This document shows, one piece after another, positions 7,811-15,970 of a DNA stretch of 64,000 bases; the stretch's first letter is position 1; the number at the start of each line of letters is the position of its first letter. Source of the stretch: Planctomycetota bacterium. GTDB taxonomy: Bacteria > Planctomycetota > Phycisphaerae > Phycisphaerales > UBA1924. The notes below the pieces were generated by a model. That model was not told where the DNA came from. It searched no databases and saw nothing but the letters and a program-made list of their open reading frames with translations. Where the stretch lies: NCBI GenBank assembly GCA_018242605.1, contig JAFEBP010000001.1, forward strand, positions 234,498-298,497. Reading direction: 5' to 3'. Made by a program: the position numbers and the translations under genes.

Positions 7811-9322
7811 ATGCTGAGACAACTTGTTGTAACGACTTTGGTTTCGGTGATTATCAGCACGATGGCGCTCGCTCAGTGTGGACCGGATACAGGCGATCAG
7901 GATTGCGATGGGATCGCAGACACCGAAGAGGCTCGACTGCTTCAACTATTCGCTCCCACCTTTGTACTGGATACCCAGCGCAATGGGCCGCGGGAGGGTG
8001 TTGGTATTCCTGAGACCGTTACGCGCCTCGTTCAGCACGCCGTATTTCGAGAGTCCCTCCCACCTCCACAGACCTTCCGCGACTATGCGTTTTCATCTGT
8101 CGCAGAAGCGGCTGCGTTCATGCGCAGTCGAGATGATAGAGGAGCCGGTCTGCGGGCGAGGCATACGGACGGGGACTTTCGCTGGGGATACAGCAACATA
8201 TCGGGCGGCGAGTCAAGTTGGCCCGACGCGATAGCTCGCAACGACGGCCTGTATGGGCGAGTATGGCGGCCGTGGGAAGCTTATCCAGATATTTATTCAG
8301 TCCAGTACTTCGTCTATTTGACGTGGAATGAAACGACAGTGTCCGGTGGAGAGGGCAACCACGAAGGGGATTGGTTGTGCGTCGACTTCGGTGTAGACCT
8401 GCGCGCGAATCCACAGTACCCGACGATACTGCATGCCATCTATCACAACCACGGTAGGCAGTTCTTTGTCGAACCCCGGTGCCTTGAGTTCGAGGATGGC
8501 CATCCGATGGTATACCCGGAAAACGGGGTAAATGAAGCTTGGCCGGCCCGTGGACAAGGCGTAGGCTGGGCGACCGGACAAAGCTGGCCGGCGCGAGACG
8601 GATTCGCCGCGAATCAGAATTTTGACTATGAGGGAAGTGCCTATACGTCTGAAGGTCTCTCCTGTCGCGATCACCTGGGCCAAGGCAACCGCTGGGAGAC
8701 CTACAGACATTCAATTAAGAATATTGGCGAGGCATCGTCGTATAATATGTGCAGCCCGGTAGGGCAGTTTCCAAGTGTGCGGTCGCTGTGCGGGGATGAA
8801 GGGACTTTTTTGCTGTTGTATCAGGGCCGCTACGGGGATCGTGGCGAAGGGGACTTCTACGAGGGCGATCCCCCACGTTCGCCGGTTTATCAGGCGAAGT
8901 TGTGGTCACGCAGTTGGAAAGTCAATACGGATGGTCAGCATTTGGGCCCGTGGGCGGCCTGCACGCCCTTGATCCCAGGCGATTCGGTTGATCCATTCGA
9001 CTTCCCAGTTCAGAACTGTGCGCCCGGCGATGTACCGATCCGCACGTATCATTACTGCTTGTGGTCGTCGCCTGGGCACGTTTTTTATCTGCCGCCACGG
9101 CCTGCAGTTGGCGAAGGCCTCCATTTCTACGTTCAATTTGGTGGTACGCCAAACGTGGAAGGCACGTCGGATAGACCATATTCGTCATTTGAGGAGGCTA
9201 TCTACCGAGTGCCGCAAGGAAGCGATGTTCGCATGACGTCTGGCGTGTCATTGTTTCGAGGCTCAATCACCAAATCACTCACTCTTCGATCATCGGGCGG
9301 CCCGGTCACCATCGGTCGGTGA
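7811..9322 (+). CDS. Secreted VPS62-like protein with C-terminal 'GGPVTIGR' module
   Basis: A 503-residue protein starting at ATG 7811 behind AAAGGAA, with a signal peptide ('LVVTTLVSVIISTMALAQ'). Residues about 22-40 read 'CGPDTGDQDCDGIADTEEA', a short calcium-type Asp-rich motif. The middle contains 'NHEGDWLCVDFGVDL' followed by 'TILHAIYHNHGRQFF', a pattern I know from the VPS62/DUF946 family ('NHVGDWEHVTV'). The last 60 residues are a separate module: 'GTSDRPYSSFEEAIYRVPQG', then a beta-rich stretch ending 'LRSSGGPVTIGR'. That ending resembles the first rungs of secreted right-handed beta-helix proteins. It sits between the fibre paralogues and a PI-PLC-like gene in one tight run. The biochemical role is unknown. 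Confidence 0.75.
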   Translation: MLRQLVVTTLVSVIISTMALAQCGPDTGDQDCDGIADTEEARLLQLFAPTFVLDTQRNGPREGVGIPETVTRLVQHAVFRESLPPPQTFRDYAFSSVAEAAAFMRSRDDRGAGLRARHTDGDFRWGYSNISGGESSWPDAIARNDGLYGRVWRPWEAYPDIYSVQYFVYLTWNETTVSGGEGNHEGDWLCVDFGVDLRANPQYPTILHAIYHNHGRQFFVEPRCLEFEDGHPMVYPENGVNEAWPARGQGVGWATGQSWPARDGFAANQNFDYEGSAYTSEGLSCRDHLGQGNRWETYRHSIKNIGEASSYNMCSPVGQFPSVRSLCGDEGTFLLLYQGRYGDRGEGDFYEGDPPRSPVYQAKLWSRSWKVNTDGQHLGPWAACTPLIPGDSVDPFDFPVQNCAPGDVPIRTYHYCLWSSPGHVFYLPPRPAVGEGLHFYVQFGGTPNVEGTSDRPYSSFEEAIYRVPQGSDVRMTSGVSLFRGSITKSLTLRSSGGPVTIGR

Positions 9323-9345
9323 TAGATGCACAGGGCTCAAATCAT

Positions 9346-10392
9346 ATGATACGGCAGTTATGCACAATGCTGATTGTCGCGATCGCATCGCTTGCGACAT
9401 CTGTCGATGCGCAGCCAAACGACAACCGCGGCGAAGTCAGATTGAATCAGCCAGTCTACAAGTCCAACCACAACAGCTTCTCCCGTGGCGTACCGCTCAA
9501 CATTATGGTGGACGACTACAACGTTTGGTCTATCGAGCTGGACCTTTATTGGTCGGGCGCGAACGTACGCATCAACCACGATTGCATATCTGACAACGAT
9601 CGCACATTGGCGTCGTGGCTGAGCGAACTCGGGATGGCGACCACTGCGGGCAGCCGGATCAACATGATCTACCTTCAGATGAAGTGCAGGAGCGATTGGC
9701 CTGAACGAGACTCTTATCTCGCGCTGCTGGAAGTTGCCGTCGCGCAGTCCCTCGGAACGGCGGCATGCTACCCCGTGTCCGAGTTCATTGACCTGGATGA
9801 CTCCAGTTGGCCGTCCTTTCAAGAACTGAATCGCCGCGGGTATCGGTATGTCGTCTTTCTGGATGAGACAGACGTTCGCCGCGCGGGTGATTCGCTGGCG
9901 CACGACTTTTTCTTCGGGGTCGTTCAGCCGGAGAATCCTCCACCAGCGATCGTGCCCAGTATGGCACTCATGGAGGTTCGCGGCGGTCACGACGGATCGA
10001 ACGATTATCCCTGGCCTACGCCCCTAGATTCCCGATGGATGCATCGGTTCTATCCCACCGAGAATTGTGCTCGCAGCGATGGTCCATATTGGGAAACCGG
10101 CGTATCGCGTGGCTTTAATCTGGTAGCGACCGACTGCATTGATTCAGAGCACACGTTTGACGCACGAACACAATCACCGTCTCCTGTGTTTGTGGACAAT
10201 CGTGCAATCGCGGTTCACCAGTGGGGAACTCACGCTTTTCCTTTTACATCGGTGGCCGCCGGTGTGCAACGAGCCTCGCCGATGGTGGAGGTTCGGATTC
10301 ACTCTGGAACTTACTTGTTGTCCGGCGTAGCGACGTTCTCCAACCCGTGCCGTCTGACTGCCGAGGGCGGACCTGTGACCATTGGCCATTGA
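9346..10392 (+). CDS. Secreted PI-PLC-like phosphodiesterase-fold protein
   Basis: A 348-residue protein; ATG 9346 gives a good signal peptide ('MLIVAIASLATSVDAQ'). An in-frame GTG at 9319, overlapping the previous stop as GTGA, is an alternative. After the signal, 'YKSNHNSFSRG' and 'DDYNVWSIELDLYWSGANV', followed by 'RINHDCISDNDRTLASWLSE', match the two catalytic-histidine regions of the PI-PLC-X/GDPD TIM-barrel superfamily (His in 'NHNS', acidic 'ELD', His in 'NHDC'). Later strands carry 'LLEVAVAQSLGTAACYPVSE' and 'RRGYRYVVFLDETD'. The C-terminal 35 residues ('IHSGTYLLSGVATF' to 'EGGPVTIGH') repeat the ending of the preceding protein. It could be a secreted phospholipase or a non-catalytic relative; assignment is by motif only. 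Confidence 0.72.
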   Translation: MIRQLCTMLIVAIASLATSVDAQPNDNRGEVRLNQPVYKSNHNSFSRGVPLNIMVDDYNVWSIELDLYWSGANVRINHDCISDNDRTLASWLSELGMATTAGSRINMIYLQMKCRSDWPERDSYLALLEVAVAQSLGTAACYPVSEFIDLDDSSWPSFQELNRRGYRYVVFLDETDVRRAGDSLAHDFFFGVVQPENPPPAIVPSMALMEVRGGHDGSNDYPWPTPLDSRWMHRFYPTENCARSDGPYWETGVSRGFNLVATDCIDSEHTFDARTQSPSPVFVDNRAIAVHQWGTHAFPFTSVAAGVQRASPMVEVRIHSGTYLLSGVATFSNPCRLTAEGGPVTIGH

Positions 10393-10405
10393 GAGGATAA
10401 CTTCC

Positions 10406-10792
10406 ATGCGAGTTCTCACAAGTTTCGTTCCATTGCTCGTGGCCTTTCCGGCATTTGCGCAGCCCGCCAGCCAAGCAGTTTTCCTTTCCTCAGGAGGTAC
10501 TCTTACTGCGAGCGGGGACCTAGTTGTCATAGGGCATGCATTCATTGGTCGGATCGAGAGTCCCACTACATCTGCCCACCTCGGCATCGTCCCGATACTC
10601 ACCTCCGGGGATGCCCAACCCTGTTACGCCGACTTCAACCAAGACGGCGGTATCGATGGGACCGATGTCGAGGCCTTCTTCTACGCGTGGGAAGGGGGCA
10701 ATGCAGCCTCCGATGTGAACCAGGATGGCGGGATCGACGGTGCCGACGTCGAGACGTTCTTCGCCGCGTGGGAAGCCGGCGGGTGCGGTTAA
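10406..10792 (+). CDS. Small secreted protein with GC-type dockerin tail
   Basis: A 128-residue protein starting at ATG 10406 behind GAGAGG, with signal peptide 'VLTSFVPLLVAFPAFAQ'. The mature N-terminus ('SSGGTLTASGDLVVIGHAF') echoes the 'GGPVTIG' endings of the two upstream proteins. The C-terminal half is a two-repeat dockerin-like, EF-hand-type tail ('ADFNQDGGIDGTDVEAFF', 'SDVNQDGGIDGADVETFF') ending in 'WEAGGCG'. Such tails occur on many secreted Planctomycetes proteins and are thought to serve sorting or anchoring. The protein is probably the last member of the 2782-10792 transcript (13-base gap). Confidence 0.8.
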   Translation: MRVLTSFVPLLVAFPAFAQPASQAVFLSSGGTLTASGDLVVIGHAFIGRIESPTTSAHLGIVPILTSGDAQPCYADFNQDGGIDGTDVEAFFYAWEGGNAASDVNQDGGIDGADVETFFAAWEAGGCG

Positions 10793-10822
10793 GTTCGCCC
10801 CGGGAGCCGAGTCAAGCCCAAC

Positions 10823-11662
10823 TCAGCGGTTGATCCCCGCGAGCATGGAGTCGACGGCGTCCCAATAGCGTTGCTGCGAGGACAGCGCGGCGTTGTGGGA
10901 GCCGTCGAGTTCCACCAGCTTCGCGCGTGGGTTGAGCGCCGCGAGCCGCTGCCCGTGCGAGAAGGGCACGATCTCATCGTTGCGGCTGTGCAAGATGAGG
11001 ATCGGGCAGGCGAGGCCGGGCAGGACGTGGTCCGTGCGGTACGGGTTGGTCACCAGCAGTGGCGGCGCGCCGTAACGCCAGGAGAACGATGCCACGCTGG
11101 TGAACGGTGATTCGAGAATGATCGCTTCGGGAGGCGCTTTCAACGCCGCGGCGGTCTGCGCTGCCACGCCCGTTCCCAGCGATCGCCCGTGGAGGATTGT
11201 GCGGCTTGGATCGATGCCAGCGTGTTTGCGTGCTTCATCAATGAGGGCCAAGACGTCGCCGACGATCCCAGTCTGCGTCGGAGTGCCTCCGCTGCGTCCA
11301 TAGCCTCGGTATTCGGGGAGCAGGACGGCGTAGCCGCGGGAGCGCCAATGCTCGGCATTGTCCAGGCAGTGGTCGATGAGCTCGGCGTTGCCGTGGGTGA
11401 GCACCACCAGCGCGGCTGCAGCCGCGTTCGGAGCGTTCCGTCGTTGCAAAAGCCATCCCTCGACGCGGGCGCCGGGCTGACGCTCGACCCACAATCGCTC
11501 GACGCCCGCCGGGATCATTGAGTCCGGCAGCGGCGGCCCGGCCATGTTCGGCAGGTACAGCATCCGTCCCTGCATGAGAAACAGGATGAGGCACCACGCG
11601 AAGTAGATGAGCCCCAGTTGGATCAGCACGCGACGAACCCACTTCTTGCGCTTGCCAGGCAT
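10823..11662 (-). CDS. Membrane-anchored alpha/beta hydrolase (ABHD13/17-like)
   Basis: A 279-residue protein from ATG 11662. The frame runs 60 codons further upstream, but the transmembrane anchor 'VLIQLGLIYFAWCLILFLM' begins right after this start. Alpha/beta-hydrolase signatures are 'LVVLTHGNAELIDH' (oxyanion region), the nucleophile elbow 'LHGRSLGTG' (Ser), 'ILESPFTSVASF', the acid in 'ILHSRNDEIVPFSHG' and the catalytic histidine in 'LDGSHNAAL'. The family includes bacterial and eukaryotic membrane-tethered serine hydrolases; the substrate is unknown. It is transcribed convergently to the operon ending at 10792, only 30 bases away. Confidence 0.85.
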   Translation of the reverse strand: MPGKRKKWVRRVLIQLGLIYFAWCLILFLMQGRMLYLPNMAGPPLPDSMIPAGVERLWVERQPGARVEGWLLQRRNAPNAAAAALVVLTHGNAELIDHCLDNAEHWRSRGYAVLLPEYRGYGRSGGTPTQTGIVGDVLALIDEARKHAGIDPSRTILHGRSLGTGVAAQTAAALKAPPEAIILESPFTSVASFSWRYGAPPLLVTNPYRTDHVLPGLACPILILHSRNDEIVPFSHGQRLAALNPRAKLVELDGSHNAALSSQQRYWDAVDSMLAGINR

Positions 11663-12052
11663 GGGGAGTATGGACACGCATGAGGATAGTGCCGCTGCGG
11701 AATCGTGATTCCCGGCGTCGTCACGAAGTCGGGGTCCCGGGGTACACGAGACATAGCGCACTTGAACCAACCGCCGAGCTCGTCGACGGTCCTCAACCCT
11801 CTCAAGAGAGCGCCGAGTCACAGGGAATCTGCAAGTGCGCATCCACGCCTCGCTGGTCGTCCGAGAACGTCAAGTGCCCAGCCGAACGGTGAATCCGGGA
11901 TTTCGTGGGCACAATAACTCCCCGACAGCGCTTCACTGTAAGTTCCGGTCCCCCGCGGCATAGCATCGCAATAGCAAAGCCTTGACACGCACGCACGCTG
12001 CCGGTATGTTACAGCTTGCTTCTCGCGGCACGCCGCGTGAGCGGGAGAATCC
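11663..12052. other. Intergenic region between divergent hydrolase and lectin genes
   Basis: About 390 bases. The right end holds a good sigma70-type promoter for the lectin gene (listed separately). In the rest I see only shadow reading frames and no RNA gene or repeat. Confidence 0.5.
11982..12010 (+). promoter_or_regulatory. Sigma70-type promoter of the lectin gene
   Basis: A perfect TTGACA at 11982-11987, a 17-base spacer and TATGTT (4/6 match) at 12005-12010, so transcription would start near 12017. That leaves a leader of about 36 bases before the ATG at 12053, with GGGAG as the ribosome site. Confidence 0.6.
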
Positions 12053-13939
12053 ATGATGAATCGCTTTCTTGCCGCCTGTTTGTTGTGCGCTGCCGCTGCG
12101 CCCGCGATGGCCCAGTGCAGCGCCAACTTCTCGTACACCGATTTCTCGCCCCTGGGTGGTCCGATTTCTGATCTACGTTTGAATGGCAGCGCGGCGCTGC
12201 AGGATGGTGTCCTGCGGCTGACCCCCAACGCTGTCGGGCAATCCGGCGCGGCGTGGTACCAGTTGTCGCGGGCGGCGGTAGGAAACGGGTTCGACGTGCG
12301 ATTCCGATTCCGCATCGCGGATGGCTCGGCGGACGGCTTTGCGTTTGTCATCCAGAACGAGTCGACCGCCGCGCTCGGCGGCACCGGGAGCGATCTGGGG
12401 TATGGCGGCATCACGCGGTCGCTCGCGGTGGAGTTCGACACGTTCGGCTTCTCTGATGAGTTTGGCACTCCGCACATCAGCATTCAGACCCGCGGCAACG
12501 GCGCCAACGAAACATCTGATTCCAGTTCTCTGGGGCACGTACTGATCGGTACCGACATCGCTGACGGTGTTCCGCACGACGTGCAGGTCTCTTACCAGCC
12601 CGGTCTTCTCACGGTTGTAATGGACAACGGCACCGCGGCCCTGAGCGTGCCGCTCGATCTGCACACTCTCAACGGTGACGACATTCTGTTCGACGACGGG
12701 CCAGGCGAGTGCGCATGGATCGGCTTCACCGCGGCGACGGGCGGCGCGACCGCCAACCAGGAGATTCTCTCCTGGTCATGCGAGGACGAGAGCCAGCCCG
12801 AATGTAGCGGGGCGGCGAACTTCCCAGATTTTTCGGATTCCAGCCACTTCAACTTCGTTGGGGCCGCGCACCCCACGGAGAATGTCCTTCGGCTGACCGA
12901 TGCGGAATCCGGTCAGGCCGGCGCCGCGTGGTACATCGACTCGATGGCATCCCTGGGAGACGGATTCGCGACCGATTTCACGTTCCGCATTACGGAGGGC
13001 TGCGCAGACGGACTGGCGTTCGTGATCCAGAAGGAGAGCGTTGGCGCCATCGGCGACGGAGGAAGCGGCTTGGGCTATGCATCCAACGGCGGCGCCGGAA
13101 TCAGCCGGTGCCTCGCGGTGGAGTTTGACACGTTCGGTTTCTCCGACGAGTTCGGCACGCCGCATGTGAGCGTGCAGTCCGCCGGCAACGCGCCCAACGA
13201 GTACTCGGATTCGTATTCACTGGGGCATCTGGTGCTCAGCAGCATTGACCTGTGCGACGGCGAACCTCACACGGCCCGCATCGAGTACATCCCCGGACTG
13301 ATGCGTATCACCGTCGATGGTTTGTTGTCCTTCGACACGCCGGTCGACCTCCACGACATCCTGGGTGACGACATCCTGTTTCAGGAGGTCTTCAGCCAAT
13401 GCGGGTACGTCGGTTTCACCGCAGGCACGGGCGGCGCGGTCGCCAAACAGGACATTCTCTCCTGGTCGATGGACGACACGTTTACAGGTGGCGGTTGCGT
13501 TCCGCCCGCCTTCATTGAGTTTCCCGACTCCTCGGTTCGAATCTCCGGCCAACGGGCTGAGTTCACCATGAACGCCTCGGGCTCCGGGCCGTTCACGTAT
13601 TCGTGGTCCCTCAACTCCTTCCCGCTCGAAGATGGCGGTCGGATCAGCGGCGCGCATACCAACACGCTCGTCATCGACCCAATCCTGCCTTCAGAGTCTG
13701 GCCAACTCGATTTCACCATCGGCAATGTCTGCGGGAGCACGAGCAGCGGATTCGAGTTGTTCGTCTCCTGCTATGGCGACTTCAATCAAGACGGTGGCAT
13801 TGATGGCTCCGATGTGGACGCCTTCTTTGCGGCGTGGGAAGCGGGCGACGCGTCCGCAGATGTCAATCTTGACGGCGGCGTGGACGGCGGCGATGTGGCA
13901 ACGTTCTTCGCCGCATGGGAGGCGGGCGGTTGCTTCTGA
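12053..13939 (+). CDS. Secreted double L-type lectin with Ig-like and GC-type dockerin domains
   Basis: A 628-residue protein with signal peptide 'AACLLCAAAAPAMAQ'. Two tandem legume/L-type lectin domains follow (about residues 22-250 and 255-470), each with 'DGFAFVIQ'/'DGLAFVIQ', 'LAVEFDTFGFSDEFGTPH' and a late 'ECAWIGFTAATGG'/'QCGYVGFTAGTGG' strand. The 'AVEFDT' and 'DEFGTPH' blocks lie where metal and sugar are bound in this fold. An Ig-like segment (about 475-570, 'YSWSLNSFPLEDGGRISG') precedes the dockerin-like tail ('DFNQDGGIDGSDVDAFF' ... 'WEAGGCF'). The two lectin halves are clear internal duplicates. Predicted role is extracellular glycan binding. It has its own promoter. Confidence 0.88.
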   Translation: MMNRFLAACLLCAAAAPAMAQCSANFSYTDFSPLGGPISDLRLNGSAALQDGVLRLTPNAVGQSGAAWYQLSRAAVGNGFDVRFRFRIADGSADGFAFVIQNESTAALGGTGSDLGYGGITRSLAVEFDTFGFSDEFGTPHISIQTRGNGANETSDSSSLGHVLIGTDIADGVPHDVQVSYQPGLLTVVMDNGTAALSVPLDLHTLNGDDILFDDGPGECAWIGFTAATGGATANQEILSWSCEDESQPECSGAANFPDFSDSSHFNFVGAAHPTENVLRLTDAESGQAGAAWYIDSMASLGDGFATDFTFRITEGCADGLAFVIQKESVGAIGDGGSGLGYASNGGAGISRCLAVEFDTFGFSDEFGTPHVSVQSAGNAPNEYSDSYSLGHLVLSSIDLCDGEPHTARIEYIPGLMRITVDGLLSFDTPVDLHDILGDDILFQEVFSQCGYVGFTAGTGGAVAKQDILSWSMDDTFTGGGCVPPAFIEFPDSSVRISGQRAEFTMNASGSGPFTYSWSLNSFPLEDGGRISGAHTNTLVIDPILPSESGQLDFTIGNVCGSTSSGFELFVSCYGDFNQDGGIDGSDVDAFFAAWEAGDASADVNLDGGVDGGDVATFFAAWEAGGCF

Positions 13940-14113
13940 CGTCAGTTGATCTGCGTTCGCCTGGGCGTGTGACTTAGAACCGGCATCACCCTCTCAAGAC
14001 TGCGAGCGCGCAGTTCGGCGGTGGCAGACTACCGCCGCGTGGTCTTGATCGTATTTTGATAGGCACTGCCGCGGAATCGAGCTTCTTTATTTTTAAATGC
14101 TGAAGAAATGGAC

Positions 14114-14142
14114 TTGACTTTAGGTCCAATTATCGCCATAAT
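14114..14142 (+). promoter_or_regulatory. Sigma70-type promoter of the PEP-CTERM gene
   Basis: TTGACT (5/6) at 14114-14119, a 17-base spacer, then CATAAT (5/6) at 14137-14142, inside an unusually AT-rich patch for this genome. The predicted start near 14149 gives a leader of about 43 bases to the ATG at 14192. Confidence 0.65.
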
Positions 14143-14191
14143 TGTTTGCAGAGACGGTTACAGAGATTTCATCAAAAACGGAGAGAGACAC

Positions 14192-15910
14192 ATGAAGACC
14201 CGGTCCGACGCGTTTGGTCAGGTTTGCGCCATTTCGGCCCTCCTGGTGGCAGCCGCTTCCACAGCCCACGGCATCGTGACGTACAACGCCATCGCCCTTA
14301 CTGGGACCGATGGCGTTTGGGGCCCCGGAATGGGTGCCGGAGTCACGTTCCAGAACATTGGCCAGCAGCAACCGACCATCAACTCGTACGGCAAGGTCGT
14401 TTTCCGTGCCACCACATCCGCTGCCGGAAACCCCCAGGGCGTGTTCCTGCACTCCAGCGGCGGGAATGCGAATGTCGCGATCGCCGGCGGATCTCGACCC
14501 GGCGGCGGCACTTACCCGACCGGCAGCGACGGCATCTTCAACTCCACGTGCGTGAACGACTCGGGTGACTGGGCCTTCCGGGTGGGCGCCAGCACCGGCC
14601 TCTTCGCGAGCAGCGGCGGCGTTCCGGGCCGCACCATGCTCACCGGCGATGCCGCCCCCGACACCGGCGGCGCGACCTATTCGAGCGTCGCCAGCGGCAC
14701 TCCTTTGTTCAACAGCGCCGGCCAGAGTGGGTACGTCGGCAACTTGACCGTCGGCACCGGGTCGCCCGCGGTCGTGATTTCCGGGGCCACCGCCAACTCA
14801 GCGGGCGTTTGGGTCGGCACCCCCGGCAACGTCCACTTGGCGCTTCGTCAGAACGACTCTGTTCTCTCGCTGGACGCGGGCGGCGCCGTGCGGGTGGGCA
14901 CGCTTCAGGCCAGCTCGATGGCCATTAACGGCTCCGGCCGTTACGTCATCACCACGGCCCTGCAGGGCACCGTGACGACCGGCAACGGCGCCGGCAGCAA
15001 CGCCTCGATGATCGCAACTAACCGCAACGGTTCGCTCGAGGTGATCGCCCGCGTCGGCAATGCCGCGCCCGATGCCAACGGCGTCCCCAGCGCCACCGAT
15101 ATCTATCGCAACTTCTCCACCAGTTCGATCGGCTTCAACGATGCCGGCCGAATCGTCTTCTCCTCCTCGATCCGCAACGCCGCGGGCACGCAGACCGCGA
15201 CCGGCGCTCTCTTCAGCGACACCATCGGGGGCACCATGCGTCTGCTGGCCAAGTCCGGCAACGCCATGCCGACGATCTACTCCGGGTCCGGCGCCGCCCT
15301 CTCGGAGTTCAACGGTTTGAACTGGGGCTTCGGCTTCAGCAACACGATGATCAATGGCGCCGGAACGATCATCACCAACGCCGGGCTCGCCAACACCGGC
15401 GCCTCCAATAACACCAACGCCGTGTTGCTCATGGACTCCTCCGGTATTTTCACGAAAGTCGTTCGCGACAACGATGTGGCTATCGTCAACGGCGCTCCCC
15501 TGGGCGGAGATGCGTTCTTCAACAGCATCTCGAGCGTTCAACTCAACAACGCCGGGCAGGTCGCCTTCAACGCGACGCTTCGCGGCAATGGCGTGAGCGC
15601 CGGTCTCGGGAACGGCTCGGTGCTCTTCGGCTGGGACCGCACGCTCGGTCTGCAGTTGATCGCCCGCACGGGCGACAGTTTCGAGGTCTCTCCGGGCGTC
15701 TTCCGCACGATCAGCACGATCGGCGGTCTCGCCAACTCGGGTGGTCAGGATGGTCGCCTCGGTAACCTCAACAACTACGGTCTGCTCGCCTTTGAACTCG
15801 ACTTCTCCGACGGCAGCTCGGGCATCTTCACCGCCGCCATCCCCGAGCCCGGCGTCATGTCAGCGTTCGGCATCCTCGCGATCGCGAGTGGTCGCCGCCG
15901 TCGTCGCTGA
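14192..15910 (+). CDS. PEP-CTERM-anchored NxxGxxAF-repeat protein
   Basis: A 572-residue secreted protein; ATG 14192 follows GGAGAGAG, and the extra upstream codons are not preferred because the leader starts here ('AISALLVAAASTAHG'). The body carries recurring 'N(S/D)xGxxxF' units, for example 'NSYGKVVFRA', 'NDSGDWAFRV', 'NDAGRIVFSSS', 'NNAGQVAFNATL' and 'NNYGLLAFEL'. That is the tandem NxxGxxAF pattern of the choice-of-anchor families. The extreme C-terminus is 'IPEPGVMSAFGILAIASGRR' plus further arginines: PEP box, short hydrophobic stretch and basic tail, the exosortase-dependent PEP-CTERM signal. It is therefore predicted to be cut and displayed or released at the surface. No exosortase gene is in this window. 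Confidence 0.85.
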   Translation: MKTRSDAFGQVCAISALLVAAASTAHGIVTYNAIALTGTDGVWGPGMGAGVTFQNIGQQQPTINSYGKVVFRATTSAAGNPQGVFLHSSGGNANVAIAGGSRPGGGTYPTGSDGIFNSTCVNDSGDWAFRVGASTGLFASSGGVPGRTMLTGDAAPDTGGATYSSVASGTPLFNSAGQSGYVGNLTVGTGSPAVVISGATANSAGVWVGTPGNVHLALRQNDSVLSLDAGGAVRVGTLQASSMAINGSGRYVITTALQGTVTTGNGAGSNASMIATNRNGSLEVIARVGNAAPDANGVPSATDIYRNFSTSSIGFNDAGRIVFSSSIRNAAGTQTATGALFSDTIGGTMRLLAKSGNAMPTIYSGSGAALSEFNGLNWGFGFSNTMINGAGTIITNAGLANTGASNNTNAVLLMDSSGIFTKVVRDNDVAIVNGAPLGGDAFFNSISSVQLNNAGQVAFNATLRGNGVSAGLGNGSVLFGWDRTLGLQLIARTGDSFEVSPGVFRTISTIGGLANSGGQDGRLGNLNNYGLLAFELDFSDGSSGIFTAAIPEPGVMSAFGILAIASGRRRRR

Positions 15911-15916
15911 ATCCCC

Positions 15917-15945
15917 GGGCCGCCCCGTGACGGGCGGCCCTTCTC
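15917..15945 (+). terminator. Hairpin with short pyrimidine tract after the PEP-CTERM gene
   Basis: GGGCCGCCC (15917-15925) pairs with GGGCGGCCC (15932-15940) around a six-base loop, followed by TTCTCTC. The poor U-tract makes it a weak terminator or attenuator; the next gene starts 26 bases later. Confidence 0.5.
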
Positions 15946-15970
15946 TCACTCTCGATACGGAGTCCACCTG

